From NCBI GenBank assembly GCA_022710185.1, contig JAKLHK010000006.1:62001-126000 (forward strand): a stretch of DNA of 64,000 nt. The letters are read 5' to 3'. This DNA is from Bacteroidota bacterium (lineage in GTDB: Bacteria; Bacteroidota; Bacteroidia; Bacteroidales; JAGNHN01). Positions 45,701-51,733 of the stretch are shown here, piece by piece (position 1 is the stretch's first letter; every line of letters begins with the position of its first letter). The notes under the pieces were generated by a model. The model had not been told where the DNA came from, ran no database searches, and worked only from the letters and a program-made list of their open reading frames with translations. The translations under genes were made by a program, and so were the position numbers.

Positions 45701-45746
45701 CAGTGACGGGGATATTGTCCGGACGAAGAAAGTGATTATCCGATAA
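33741..45746 (+). CDS. 4001-residue T9SS-secreted repeat adhesin
   Basis: A signal peptide (TLGFFTAFFVLANLSFGQ) begins the chain. A cleaved-adhesin/MAM-like domain (about 33-178), an Fn3-like domain (about 180-272) and a second MAM-like domain (about 278-430) follow. PKD/Ig-like domains with CxG...YTVTVTDA...G(C)TN motifs run to about 1320. Eleven HYR-like units of 85-86 residues occupy 1329-2266, then one divergent copy. Nine units of about 89 residues starting F-V/L-TGGGxYCAGG occupy about 2428-3229; a lone copy lies at about 1150. A GEVEDY domain (about 3250-3395) is inserted in an Ig-like domain, more PKD-like domains follow, and a T9SS type A sorting domain ends the chain (NIFPNPNEGRFTVSI...GMYFLRFSDG...KKVIIR, 3923-4001). 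It should be surface-attached or released. Adhesion or SprB-like gliding are possible; no enzyme motif was seen. A terminator follows. Confidence 0.95.
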   Translation: MKTPLPLRITGRTLGFFTAFFVLANLSFGQVQINEGFEGLVFPSTGWVESGNGDWSKQSSAAGYPVHSGSFAAYCNGAGSYLVSPAITVNPADIFTFWYRVESNSVPQEMDILISTSPLTFNDTLLSLDGVTNIAYTKVTLSLAAYSGQTVYIAFVGQSGGGAIFDYGILLDDVLLFGLPVCSAPLSPANGATNVPLTAGLSWTAASAADGYVLNFGTNYPPNNLENGTDLGSAMAYSPASLNYGTTYYWQVLPYNVNGSPSCSIWSFTTGADPVIHSFPWTETFSAWPPAGWNMSGGSLSWAPYGSTAAYCNFWNWPVGNAMMTTPPLDLSQDATLRFNWSHAYLPGFSDHFEVQISESGSGVWTSLWSLSGAALHSADGATNIAPGSYVQQSVLIPVAYTGKTVNLRFIGTSGNGNDLFLDQVMVEYDPFLSVSVDPLDLCYGETGNLEAVARGGQKPYLFAWNPVSGLANPAAALTAANPATTTAYTVTVTDAASATASATAIATVNPMLSVTAQYSTTVCTNNLTQLYAVATGGTPPYTYSWDHAATLSNAAISDPFSFANSTTTYTVTVTDAAGCQSLGQVTVTTGSAPMAHIYPLNPEICAGESIRLTATGGVTYSWTSIPAGFTSSAASPVVTPAATMQYVVQVGSACGNRKDTVTVVVHPLPVVSFGPVVALCVDAAAVALSTGNPAGGVYSGPGVSGGIFDPSVAGAGNHVLSYTYTDLNGCSNTATRTVTVNPLPVVSFAGLSTDYCVSQAPSALFGVPAGGTFNGPGILPGDLFDPAVAGVGSHVIMYAYTDVNGCTNFLTKGVEVHALPVLSITGLNASYCLTDPVGTIYGSEAPNGSFSGPGIIDLGNGTATFNPVMAWIGTHTVTYTYTDLNGCSNAVSQTVTVYPLPNVSFAGLALTYCGNAPAVTLVGNQAPFGTFTGHGITNLGNGTATFDPSVAVTYPAFLNRHEIKYSYTSPGGCTNVASIFVTVHYVPTVNAGANQTICLGNVAQLNAIPGGGTPPYGYAWNNAGSLSNALIRNPIASPLVTTNYTVTITDFNGCQNTDEVLITVNDPVATVADDTTCLNTPIALNVIPSGGSAPYTYIWSPAASLNNPFIQQPIANPLVPGDHVYTVTITDAIGCFGTGSLTLTVLPIPALFSVTGGGDYCAGGPGVPVGLSGSEAGITYELYADGAATGNIVAGTGSAISFGNILIAGTYTVLATHSNGCTLEMSGSVQVIVNPNPTASVLTGDTCICNTTSANLYVAITGGLPPYTVTMATGSGNLVVNAYVSGTPIVVSPAVTTTYTLTSVIDANGCSSQGISGTATVSIDLTAPTFTVPADITLYTDASCSYSVAPSVTGDVTDEADNCTPTLDATYSDVSVAGCEGTEVITRTWTLTDICGNSTVKTQVITVLDTIAPTFTVPAAITLYTDANCSYSLAPALTGDVTDEDDNCTSVLNATYSDASVAGCEGTETVTRTWTLVDACGNSLVQTQVITVLDTTPPTFTVPADITLYTDANCSYSLAPAVTGDVIDEDDNCTSVLNATYSDVSVPGCEGTETVTRTWTLVDACGNSLVQTQVITVLDTTPPTFTVPADITLYTDANCSYSLAVSVTGDVTDEDDNCTSLLNATFTDVSVPGCEGTETVTRTWTLVDACGNSLVQTQVITVLDTTPPTFTVPADITLYTDANCSYSLAVSVTGDVTDEDDNCTSVLNATFSDVSVPGCEGTETVTRTWTLVDACGNSTVQTQVITVLDTTSPTFTVPADITLYTDANCSYSLAVSVTGDVTDEDDNCTSLLNATYSDVSVAGCEGTETVTRTWTLVDACGNSLVQTQVITVLDTTSPSFTVPADITIYTDANCAYNALPAATGDVTDEDDNCTSVLNATFTDVVVPGSCEGTYVITRTWTLVDACANSLVQTQVITVLDTTAPTFTVPADITLYTDANCSYSLAVSVTGDVTDEDDNCTTVLNATYSDVSVPGCEGTEVVTRTWILVDDCGNSLVQAQVITVLDTTPPTFTVPADITLYTDANCSYSLAVSVTGDVTDEDDNCTTVLNATYADVSVPGCEGTETVTRTWTLVDACGNTTVKTQVITVLDTTAPTFTVPADITIYTDANCAYNSLPAVTGDVTDEDDNCTSVLNATYSDITVPGPCTGSFIITRTWTLVDACGNSLVQAQIITVEDNTAPTFTVPADITIYTDAGCTYSTATSITGDVTDEADNCTALLNATFSDVTVPGACLGSYVVTRTWTLADDCNNTMVKQQIITVLDTLDPIFVSCPPSLTMNCVNADTSTASLGFPVVTDNCSPLPDIDITYADVVLSYTCPGDYSFARTFTAVDDCGNSSSCTQVVIVIDTIVVSCPANMVVCADDPAFALTGATPLGGTYSGPGVTANTFNPATAGPGVHTITYTYTVNYCCVHTCTFTITVNPNPAPFNVTGGGAFCAGGIGVVVFLDGSEIGILYQLYNNGVATGPLVGGTGAQITFGYQTIGGNYTVIATNPVSGCTKLMTGSVNVVVNPLPVAFNLTGGGAYCAGGAGMEVGLDDSESGVNYELFLYGASTGQVVAGTGSAITFGPQLLAGNYTAHAVNASTLCESWMNGSVSVIINPNPIVFNVTGGGNYCTGGPGVNVGLDYSELGISYELVYNGANTGSILAGTGGPLDFGPQSTAGVYTVFATNNLTLCSGLMNGSANVTINPLPLPFAVTGGGSYCSGGSGVLVGLANSQSGTDYELFLDGLTTGIIVPGTGSAISFGPQTATGTYTVIATIVATGCTNNMLGSVTVTLFVTPVVYNVTGGGSYCAGGAGVVVGLDGSEVGVDYTLELNGAATSVVISGTGSPLSFPAQTVAGTYTVLATGVATGCVSSMNGSAGISIDPLPVSFSVSGGGSYCAGGTGLTVGLAGSEAGVTYTLWLNGSPTGQLVGGTGAAISFGALTAAGTYTVAGTNAATGCVNTMTGNAVIVIDPLPFAYTVTGGGTICFGSPGPVVGLSGSTVGIVYELQLDGVNTGNILGGTGASLNFGPQTTAGTYTVTASNPLTTCTNDMSGSINVVVNPLPVVFAVNGGGAYCVGGTAPEVGLTGSETGVTYELYRNGVATGQLLGGTGLALSFGPQSQTGTYSVIATNTLTNCTAPMSGTVSVTMNTLPAIFAITGGGPYCQNSGGIAVGLAGSEIGVNYELYLNGNPTFNIVAGTGTPLSFGSQIITGTYTVMATHALTACQQLMAGSTVVSVFINPIATAMSNSPVCEGDIIELFGGGAGCELAANVCNASSTSWFQEHITNVSLNGAFNASSGTNYSDFTASLLTTLFIGNSYTLNVTNFVDGSFDQYVSVFIDWNRDGDFSDAGEAMPLGNFVGTHTFSYALGIPATAEVGYTRMRVINQWGSAPSACGTFTYGEVEDYMIDVKSSAGPTCLYAWSGPAGFSSNQQFPVISPAAATHAGSYTVTVTDANGCTASASTVVVVNPLPAVSFSGLLPVYCTDDAPALLTGSPAGGTFSGAGISGTTFYPAIAGQGNWEIVYSYTNSFGCENSDTLTVTVNPSPVATVSADTTICQGGTAVVFAGGGSSYLWSTGSTNSAIFVNPLITTTYEVTVTNAYGCTDNTSVTVTVNPRPLINAGGDLEICLGESIQLDVTATGAGPVYGYSWSPAVGLSDPNIKSPIASPTATTTYVVLVTSGLGCTASDDVVVTVNPLPNADAGQDMTLCFGTNTTLTATPAGMSYLWSTGQTSQSIVVVSGDTATYFVTVTNSFGCSAVDSVTLASFPLPAAIMSPTQTICEFELAYISATGAGVGGTYSWSSVPAGFTATGPNHIVAPADSIIYYVTVTDLNGCTDLGSTIVNVNPKPVVYAGPDVSVCENHTVTLDAGTGFDNYLWSNGVPQQVITIDSTGVGIGTIIYSVTVTLDGCAAMDEVVVEFMPCPGLNELAGDPIDINIFPNPNEGRFTVSIKGFEQDVDLLILNNIGQVVVNERLNNSSPSAFSRDYDLSHFTPGMYFLRFSDGDIVRTKKVIIR
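37725..40538 (+). repeat. Eleven 255/258-bp in-frame repeats (HYR-like)
   Basis: Consensus begins PTFTVPADITLYTDANCSYS and ends TQVITVLDTT. Units 2-6 and 8-9 are close to identical in protein; units 7, 10 and 11 carry one extra residue and belong to a second subtype (IYTDANCAYN, CEGTY/CTGSF). Each has three or four conserved Cys. Confidence 0.93.
41022..43427 (+). repeat. Nine repeats of about 267 bp (TGGGxYCAGG type)
   Basis: Consensus F-x-VTGGGxYCAGGxG...VGLxGSExGVxYEL...GTGxxxxFGPQ...GTYTVxATN...C...MxGS...VNPLP. More diverged from each other than the HYR-like units. One isolated copy occurs at about 37195-37455, before the HYR array. Confidence 0.9.
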
Positions 45747-45766
45747 ATCGGAGGTCACGACATTGT

Positions 45767-45798
45767 AAAGGGCCCTTCCAAACGGGAGGGCCCTTTTT
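45767..45798 (+). terminator. Strong intrinsic terminator after giant adhesin gene
   Basis: Stem AAAGGGCCCT/AGGGCCCTTT extended by TCC/GGG, loop AAAC, then TTTTT. Nearly symmetrical, so it could also act for argS read-through. Confidence 0.88.
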
Positions 45799-45819
45799 CT
45801 TTTGGGATGATTGGTGGTT

Positions 45820-45841
45820 GATGGTTGAACGATCAACCATC
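45820..45841. repeat. Inverted repeat GATGGTTG/CAACCATC beside argS stop
   Basis: 8-bp arms, 6-nt loop AACGAT, four bases beyond the argS stop. The arm sequence is the same as the CAACCAT heptamer seen at 27774. Confidence 0.65.
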
Positions 45842-45845
45842 TCTC

Positions 45846-47627
45846 TCACATCCTATCCGGTACTTCGATGCCGAGGATGAACATGCCTTCACGGATATTG
45901 CGGGCCACCATGGCGGACAGGGCCAGGCGCAGGGCCTTCTTTTCCTCTGACTCTGCCTGAAGGATGGAGTGCTCCTGGTAGAACTGGTTGAATTCCCTGG
46001 CCAGTTCGTATACATAATTGGCCACCAGTGCCGGGCTATACATTTGTCCGGCTTCCCGGATGACCTCCGGGAAGGCCAGCAGGCTTTTCAGGAGTCCCCT
46101 CTCCCGGGTATCAAGGTTCCCCGTCAATGCTTCAACTGGATGTTCCAGATCGACCCCGGCCTTGCGGAACACCGAGCAGATGCGGGCATGGGTGTACTGG
46201 ATAAAGGGGCCGGTGTTGCCGTTGAAGTCGACCGACTCCTCGGGGTTGAAGAGCATGGTCTTTTTCGGATCGACCTTCAGCATGTAATACTTGAGCGCAG
46301 CAAGTCCGATCATGCGATGCAGGCGTGCGGCTTCGGATGTATCCATGCCTTCCAGCTTGCCCAGGGACTCCGACATGGAGCGTGCGGTCGCTTCCATCTC
46401 TTCCATCAGGTCGTCGGCATCGACCACTGTTCCTTCCCTTGATTTCATCCTTCCCTGGGGCAGTTCTACCATGCCATAGGAATAGTGGTGCACGGCACCG
46501 GCCCAGGGGCGCCCGAGGCGCGCGAGCAGGCGGGCCAGGACATCGAAATGATAATTCTGTTCATTGCCCACCACATATACCAGCTCGTCGGCCTGATAAT
46601 CGTCGTGGCGCAGCTGGGCTGTGCCCAGGTCCTGGGTCATGTACACCGAGGTACCATCTGAACGCAACAAGAGCTTCTCGTCCAGGCCATCGGCGGTAAG
46701 GTCGGCCCAGACAGAACCGTCATCGCGACGGTAGAAGGCTCCGTTGCGGACCCCTTCCTCTACCAGCCTCTTGCCCAGCTGATAGGTTTCCGACTCGTAA
46801 TAAATCTTGTCGAAATCCACCCCGAGCCTTTGATAAGTAGCATCAAAGCCATCGTAGACCCATGCATTCATCGTGGACCACAGTTGTTTAACCTCTTCGT
46901 CCCCGTTTTCCCACTGGCGCAACATCTCCCTGGCTTCCTGCATCAGAGGGGAGAGTTGCTGCACCTCCTCATCGCTATGGCCAATTTCTTTCAAACGGGA
47001 TACTTCCTGGCGGAAATGCAGATCGAACAGGACGTAATACTTGCCCACGAGGTGGTCGCCCTTAAGGCCGGCATGCACAGGGGTTTCTCCATTGCCCCAC
47101 TTTTTCCATGCCAGCATGGACTTGCAGATATGGATGCCGCGGTCGTTTACCAGGTTGACCTTGATCACCTCATGGCCGTTGGCCTGCATGAGGCGTGACA
47201 GGGAGAAGCCCAGGAGATTGTTGCGGATATGGCCCAGGTGAAGGGGCTTGTTGGTGTTGGGGGAGCTGTACTCGATGACGATACGGCGGGGGCTGTCGTT
47301 GGATGGATGCCCAAAGCCAGTATCGATCAACGCGTCGGCCAGCCTTCCGAGCCAGTATTCCTCTTTGAACGTCAGGTTGAGGAAGCCTTTGACCACCTCA
47401 TATTCTGCCAGGGCTTTGTTGTTTTGCAAGAGGAAGTCGCCCAAGGCTCTGGCCGTCGCTTCCGGCGCCTGCTGAGCCATTTTGGCCAGCGGAAAGACCA
47501 CCAGGGTAAGGTCGCCTGGAACATCACGGCGGGTACGCTGTAGCGTAATGGTCTCCGGTTGGAGGTCCCCTTGGTAGATTTCGCGGAAACCGCGGACGAT
47601 GAGCGGAATGATATGGGTTTCGTTCAT
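45846..47627 (-). CDS. argS: Arginyl-tRNA synthetase
   Basis: 593 residues from ATG 47627 (MNETHIIPLIVRGFREIYQG). It has the N-terminal Add1 domain, the class I signature as EYSSPNTNKPLHLGHIRNN (HxGH present as HLGH), and the D-arm-specific C-terminal helical domain (FIQYTHARICSVFRKAG, FPEVIREAGQMYSPALVANYVYELAREFNQFY). The MKSREG segment, in VELPQGRMKSREG, replaces KMSKS as is usual in ArgRS. It charges tRNA(Arg) with arginine. A TACTTTTG promoter element lies 17 bases upstream. Confidence 0.97.
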   Translation of the reverse strand: MNETHIIPLIVRGFREIYQGDLQPETITLQRTRRDVPGDLTLVVFPLAKMAQQAPEATARALGDFLLQNNKALAEYEVVKGFLNLTFKEEYWLGRLADALIDTGFGHPSNDSPRRIVIEYSSPNTNKPLHLGHIRNNLLGFSLSRLMQANGHEVIKVNLVNDRGIHICKSMLAWKKWGNGETPVHAGLKGDHLVGKYYVLFDLHFRQEVSRLKEIGHSDEEVQQLSPLMQEAREMLRQWENGDEEVKQLWSTMNAWVYDGFDATYQRLGVDFDKIYYESETYQLGKRLVEEGVRNGAFYRRDDGSVWADLTADGLDEKLLLRSDGTSVYMTQDLGTAQLRHDDYQADELVYVVGNEQNYHFDVLARLLARLGRPWAGAVHHYSYGMVELPQGRMKSREGTVVDADDLMEEMEATARSMSESLGKLEGMDTSEAARLHRMIGLAALKYYMLKVDPKKTMLFNPEESVDFNGNTGPFIQYTHARICSVFRKAGVDLEHPVEALTGNLDTRERGLLKSLLAFPEVIREAGQMYSPALVANYVYELAREFNQFYQEHSILQAESEEKKALRLALSAMVARNIREGMFILGIEVPDRM

Positions 47628-47644
47628 CAGGCTCGAATTTGCGG

Positions 47645-47652
47645 CAAAAGTA
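47645..47652 (-). promoter_or_regulatory. -7 element (TACTTTTG) of argS
   Basis: Exact fit to TAnnTTTG on the minus strand, 17 bases before the argS ATG. Confidence 0.55.
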
Positions 47653-47710
47653 CGATTTCCCGACCGGTGCATTGTCCAGGAAGATACTCCTTATTTAGAA
47701 CGAGGCTGCA

Positions 47711-47740
47711 TTGCCCTTCCGTCTAAAAAATCTACCTTTG
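47711..47740 (+). promoter_or_regulatory. Promoter TTG-N19-TACCTTTG of COG2403-like gene
   Basis: TTG 47711-47713 and exact TACCTTTG 47733-47740: the best-formed Bacteroidota-type promoter in the window. Leader about 45 nt. Confidence 0.7.
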
Positions 47741-47780
47741 CATCGGATTACAAATCATCCTAATATACAATAACTTAAAC

Positions 47781-47788
47781 AAAGGAGG
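47781..47788 (+). promoter_or_regulatory. Perfect Shine-Dalgarno AAAGGAGG
   Basis: Five bases before ATG 47794. Strong ribosome-binding sites are otherwise nearly absent in this window, so high translation is likely. Confidence 0.8.
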
Positions 47789-47793
47789 AATGT

Positions 47794-49131
47794 ATGAAAA
47801 GGAATGTGATCATCATTGGTGCCGCGGGAAGGGATTTCCACAACTTCAACACCTTTTACCGCAACAATGAGCATTACAATGTGGTAGCTTTCACGGCAGC
47901 CCAGATTCCTGACATTGATGGCCGGAAGTATCCGGCAGAGCTTGCCGGCAGTCTTTACCCAGCTGGTATCCCCATCTTTGCCGAGGAGGACCTGCCCCGT
48001 CTGATCAGGGAGATGAAGGTACAGGACTGCGTCTTCAGCTACAGTGATGTACCTTATCATAGGGTGATGGCCGTAGGTGCCATTGTGAATGCCACCGGAG
48101 CCAATTTCATCCTCCTGGGCCCGGGCGAGACCATGGTGAAGAGCACCAAACCGGTGATCGCCGTAGGGGCCGTGCGTACAGGCTGTGGCAAGAGCCAGAC
48201 ATCCCGTCGTGTGATCGAACTTCTGATGGATAAAGGCCTTAAGGTGGTGGCCGTGCGTCATCCCATGCCTTACGGGGACCTGGTGGCCCAGAAAGTACAG
48301 CGCTTTGCCAGCGTTGAGGACCTGGCCTACCACAAATGTACCGTGGAGGAGATGGAAGAATATGAGCCCCATGTGGTGCGTGGTAATGTGATCTATGCCG
48401 GTGTTGACTACGAAGCCATCCTAAGGGCTGCCGAGAACGACCCGGATGGCTGCGATGTAGTGTTGTGGGACGGGGGCAACAACGACTTTCCGTTCTACAC
48501 CCCTGACCTGTGCATCACGGTGGTTGACCCCCACCGTCCGGGCCACGAAACCAGCTATTATCCCGGCGAGGTTACGTTGCGTATTGCCGACGTAGCCGTG
48601 ATCAATAAGATGGACAGCGCCGACGGGGCCGCCATCCAGATCGTCCGCGAAAACATTGCCAAGGTGAATCCCAGCGCCATCGTCATCGACGGGGCCTCGC
48701 CCATCAAGGTAGACAACCCGGAAGTGATCCGCGGCAAAAAGGTGCTGGTTGTGGAAGATGGTCCTACCCTCACCCATGGGGAGATGAAGATCGGTGCCGG
48801 CACGGTAGCCGCCCAGAAATTCGGCGCCGCCGAGCTCGTGGATCCCCGCCCCTACACCGTGGGCAAGCTGAGCGAAACCTTCAGCATTTACCCCAACATC
48901 GGCACCCTGCTGCCGGCCATGGGCTATGGGGAGCAGCAGCTGCGCGACCTGGAGACCACCATCAACAATACCGAGTGTGATGCCGTGGTCATTGGCACTC
49001 CCATCGACCTGAACCGCATCATCAAGATCAAGAAGCCGAACACCAGGGTATACTATGACCTGCAGGAGATCGGTTACCCCAACCTCAGCGAAGTGATCGA
49101 CGACTTCGTCCGTAAACACAAGCTGGCATAG
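47794..49131 (+). CDS. COG2403-like GTPase/cyclic 2,3-diphosphoglycerate synthetase-like protein
   Basis: 445 residues. The N-terminus is a Rossmann-like strand with GAAGRDFHNFNTFYRNN, then a P-loop variant AVGAVRTGCGKSQTSRRV (about 126-143), VVAVRHPMPYGDL, WDGGNNDFPFY, and VAVINKMDSA, a GTPase NKxD motif. This pattern fits COG2403, the group that includes archaeal cyclic 2,3-diphosphoglycerate synthetase, which makes the thermoprotectant cDPG from 2,3-bisphosphoglycerate with ATP. Bacterial members are mostly uncharacterised, so cDPG synthesis is not established. An excellent promoter, perfect ribosome-binding site and strong terminator mark it as a well-expressed single gene. It is followed by pyrBI, which has its own promoter element. 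Confidence 0.78.
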   Translation: MKRNVIIIGAAGRDFHNFNTFYRNNEHYNVVAFTAAQIPDIDGRKYPAELAGSLYPAGIPIFAEEDLPRLIREMKVQDCVFSYSDVPYHRVMAVGAIVNATGANFILLGPGETMVKSTKPVIAVGAVRTGCGKSQTSRRVIELLMDKGLKVVAVRHPMPYGDLVAQKVQRFASVEDLAYHKCTVEEMEEYEPHVVRGNVIYAGVDYEAILRAAENDPDGCDVVLWDGGNNDFPFYTPDLCITVVDPHRPGHETSYYPGEVTLRIADVAVINKMDSADGAAIQIVRENIAKVNPSAIVIDGASPIKVDNPEVIRGKKVLVVEDGPTLTHGEMKIGAGTVAAQKFGAAELVDPRPYTVGKLSETFSIYPNIGTLLPAMGYGEQQLRDLETTINNTECDAVVIGTPIDLNRIIKIKKPNTRVYYDLQEIGYPNLSEVIDDFVRKHKLA

Positions 49132-49139
49132 CTGTTTCA

Positions 49140-49167
49140 GGCGGTCCCCCGGGGCCGCCTTTTTTTT
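49140..49167 (+). terminator. Intrinsic terminator after COG2403-like gene
   Basis: GGCGGTCC...GGGCCGCC-type stem (one G-T pair), 4-nt loop, followed by eight T (49160-49167). Confidence 0.85.
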
Positions 49168-49208
49168 CACAATATGTCAACACGGAAACAATAGGGTAGG
49201 ATTCGTTT

Positions 49209-49216
49209 TATCTTTA
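49209..49216 (+). promoter_or_regulatory. Putative -7 element (TATCTTTA) of pyrBI
   Basis: Seven of eight matches to TAnnTTTG, 32 bases before the pyrB ATG. Confidence 0.45.
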
Positions 49217-49248
49217 ACCCTGACCAACCCAAAACCTTAGTCCCAGCG

Positions 49249-50160
49249 ATGCATCCCAAAAGCCTTGTTTCCATCAACGACTTCACCAAGGAAGAATACC
49301 TGAAGATCCTCGACATGGCCGAGGAATTCGAACGGCAGCCCACCCAGAAGATACTGGACGGTTTCGTGGTCGCCACACTATTTTTCGAACCTTCCACCCG
49401 CACCCGATTGAGTTTCGAAAGTGCGGTATCCCGACTGGGGGGAAAGGTCATCGGTTTCACTGATGCCGCATCCTCCAGCACTCAGAAGGGGGAGACCCTT
49501 AAGGACACCATCCTCACGGTGAGCAACTATTGCGACCTCATCGTGATGCGCCACCCCATCGAAGGGGCTGCGCGCTTTGCCAGCGAAGTGGCCAGTGTTC
49601 CCATTATCAATGCCGGAGACGGGGCCAACCAACACCCAACCCAGTGCCTGCTTGATCTGTACTCCATCCGTAAGACCCAGGGCCGCCTGGAAAACCTGGA
49701 CATCGCCTTCGTTGGAGACCTGAAGTATGGACGCACGGTGCATTCCAACGTCATCGCGCTCACACACTTCAACTGCCGCTACCACCTGGTGAGCCCGGAG
49801 GAGCTCAAACTTCCCAGTGCCGTGAAGCGCTACATCAAGGAGAACAACCTTACCTATTATCAGTACACCGACCTCTGCGATGTCATTCCCCTGGCCGATA
49901 TCATTTACATGACACGTATCCAGCGGGAGCGCTTCTCTGACCCCATCGAGTATGAAAAGGTAAAGAACAGCTATATCCTCAGCGCGGAAATGCTCGGCAA
50001 GGCCAAAGCCAATGCAAGGGTACTCCATCCCCTTCCCCGGGTGAACGAGATTACCGAGGACGTGGACAGCATGCCCCAGGCCTATTATTTTGAACAAGCC
50101 CTCAACGGAGTATACGTCCGCCAGGCCTTGCTGGCCTATCTGCTCGGGCTGAAACAATAA
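49249..50160 (+). CDS. pyrB: Aspartate carbamoyltransferase catalytic chain
   Basis: 303 residues. It forms carbamoyl-aspartate from carbamoyl phosphate and aspartate, the first committed step of pyrimidine synthesis. The carbamoyl-phosphate loop is FFEPSTRTRLSFESA, the 80s loop SSSTQKGETLKDT, then RHPIEGAAR, NAGDGANQHPTQCLLDLYSI, FVGDLKYGRTVHS and HPLPRVNEI. All active-site blocks are intact. The regulatory chain gene pyrI follows after 27 bp, so a class B (c6r6) allosteric enzyme is expected. Confidence 0.98.
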   Translation: MHPKSLVSINDFTKEEYLKILDMAEEFERQPTQKILDGFVVATLFFEPSTRTRLSFESAVSRLGGKVIGFTDAASSSTQKGETLKDTILTVSNYCDLIVMRHPIEGAARFASEVASVPIINAGDGANQHPTQCLLDLYSIRKTQGRLENLDIAFVGDLKYGRTVHSNVIALTHFNCRYHLVSPEELKLPSAVKRYIKENNLTYYQYTDLCDVIPLADIIYMTRIQRERFSDPIEYEKVKNSYILSAEMLGKAKANARVLHPLPRVNEITEDVDSMPQAYYFEQALNGVYVRQALLAYLLGLKQ

Positions 50161-50187
50161 AGGAAACAATCCCAGAAAACCAGCATC

Positions 50188-50655
50188 ATGTCAGAACATA
50201 GCTCCCGCAAGGAACTCAAGGTTTCGGCCATCGAACACGGCACGGTGATCGACCATATACCTGCCGAAAACCTCTTTCGTGTGATCAGCATCCTTGGGTT
50301 GGACAAGATCAAGACCCAAATCCTATTCGGGGTCAACCTCGAAAGCCAGAAATACGGCACCAAGGGCATCATCAAGGTTTCCAACAAGTTCTTCGAGCCT
50401 GAGGAAATCAACAAGATCGCGCTGGTGGCCCCCACCGCCACCCTCATCGTGATCCGCGATTTCCAGGTGGTAGAGAAATCATCGGTGGTGATCCCTGATC
50501 ACATCCACCGCTCGGTACGCTGCTTTAACCCCCGCTGCATCACCAATCATCAGAACGTGCCCACCAAGTTCACGGTTATCGATAAATCTGAACTGAAGCT
50601 ATACTGCCACTACTGCGAGAAGATCACCGCCCGGAGCAATATTGTATTTAATTGA
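50188..50655 (+). CDS. pyrI: Aspartate carbamoyltransferase regulatory chain
   Basis: 155 residues. The N-terminal allosteric domain (KVSAIEHGTVIDHIPAENLFRVISILGL) binds nucleotide effectors such as CTP and ATP. The C-terminal domain has a four-cysteine zinc site (C112, C117, C140, C143; CFNPRC and CHYC) that contacts the catalytic chain. Normal length. The stop overlaps a TTG in the next gene's frame, so pyrBI and the ABC transporter genes may share a transcript. Confidence 0.97.
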   Translation: MSEHSSRKELKVSAIEHGTVIDHIPAENLFRVISILGLDKIKTQILFGVNLESQKYGTKGIIKVSNKFFEPEEINKIALVAPTATLIVIRDFQVVEKSSVVIPDHIHRSVRCFNPRCITNHQNVPTKFTVIDKSELKLYCHYCEKITARSNIVFN

Positions 50656-50663
50656 TCCGCCGC

Positions 50664-51623
50664 ATGCCGCAGGACGAGCAGTACATCATCTCAGCCCATG
50701 GTCTAAGATACGCCTACGGGGAGCAGCAGGCAGTGGATGGCATTGACCTACAGATTAAAACGGGAGAGTTCTTCGGGCTCCTGGGACCGAACGGGGCAGG
50801 CAAGACCACGACGATCAGTATTCTGAGCACCCTCATCATCCCCGATGCGGGTGAGGTCCGGATTAACGGCTTTGACCTGCGCAGCGACCGGATGCAGGTA
50901 AGGAGGGCTATCGGCATTGTTCCTCAGGAGATTGCCCTGTACGACGACCTCAGCGCGCTGGAAAACCTGGTGTTCTGGGGTCGGCTCTACGGCCTGAATA
51001 ACACAGATTGCCGTAATCTGGGCAGCAGACTGCTCGCCATGGCCGGGTTAGAAACCCGGAAGCATGACCGCGTCGGGACTTTCTCGGGAGGGATGAAGCG
51101 AAGGGTCAACCTGGTATCCGCCCTGATGCACCAGCCAAAGGTTTTATTGATGGACGAGCCGACGGTGGGGATAGACCCGCAGAGCCGCAACCATATTTTC
51201 CGGATGCTGGAGGAGCTGCACGGCCAGGGCATCACCATCATTTATACCACCCACTACATGGAAGAGGTGGAAAAGTTGTGCAGCCGGGCAGCCATCATAG
51301 ACCACGGGCAGATCATCGCCCTCGGCAGTCTGGATGAGCTCCGTCGCATCAGCACCAACCACAGCGCCATAAAGATCGAGCTTGTAAATGCCATGCCTGG
51401 AGGAATGGACCTCGCCTTACCCCAGGGTTGTGCCATCAGTCTGCAGGACAAGATGCTGACCATTTCTACCCCGGAGCCCATGATGCACCTGGGAATCATA
51501 CTGGAGGCCGTGGCCAGCGCCGGAGGGAAAGTACACAGGGTGGAGCTTCATGCACCGGACCTGGAGACCGTCTTCCTTGACCTGACAGGGCGCAAGCTCC
51601 GCGATGACCCTCCAACACCCTGA
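50664..51623 (+). CDS. ABC transporter ATP-binding protein
   Basis: 319 residues from ATG 50664. It has Walker A GPNGAGKTT (about 41-49), Q-loop VPQEIALYDDLSALENL, signature FSGGMKRRVNL, Walker B VLLMDEPTVGID and H-loop YTTHYMEE: the DrrA/CcmA/NatA-type ATPase of ABC-2 exporters. The C-terminal regulatory extension (IELVNAMPGGMDLALPQG...LETVFLDLTGRKLRD) is typical of drug or lipid exporters. Partner permease follows 110 bp downstream. The substrate is unknown. Confidence 0.95.
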   Translation: MPQDEQYIISAHGLRYAYGEQQAVDGIDLQIKTGEFFGLLGPNGAGKTTTISILSTLIIPDAGEVRINGFDLRSDRMQVRRAIGIVPQEIALYDDLSALENLVFWGRLYGLNNTDCRNLGSRLLAMAGLETRKHDRVGTFSGGMKRRVNLVSALMHQPKVLLMDEPTVGIDPQSRNHIFRMLEELHGQGITIIYTTHYMEEVEKLCSRAAIIDHGQIIALGSLDELRRISTNHSAIKIELVNAMPGGMDLALPQGCAISLQDKMLTISTPEPMMHLGIILEAVASAGGKVHRVELHAPDLETVFLDLTGRKLRDDPPTP

Positions 51624-51733
51624 GTGTGAAGGACGGGCCGCGGAAAGCACGATGCGGATCAGGGTGCCTCAGTGCATACCGTCTAGTTTATCAAAATGAA
51701 TAGCTCAGGCTGGAAAGCATAAAACAGTAAGGG

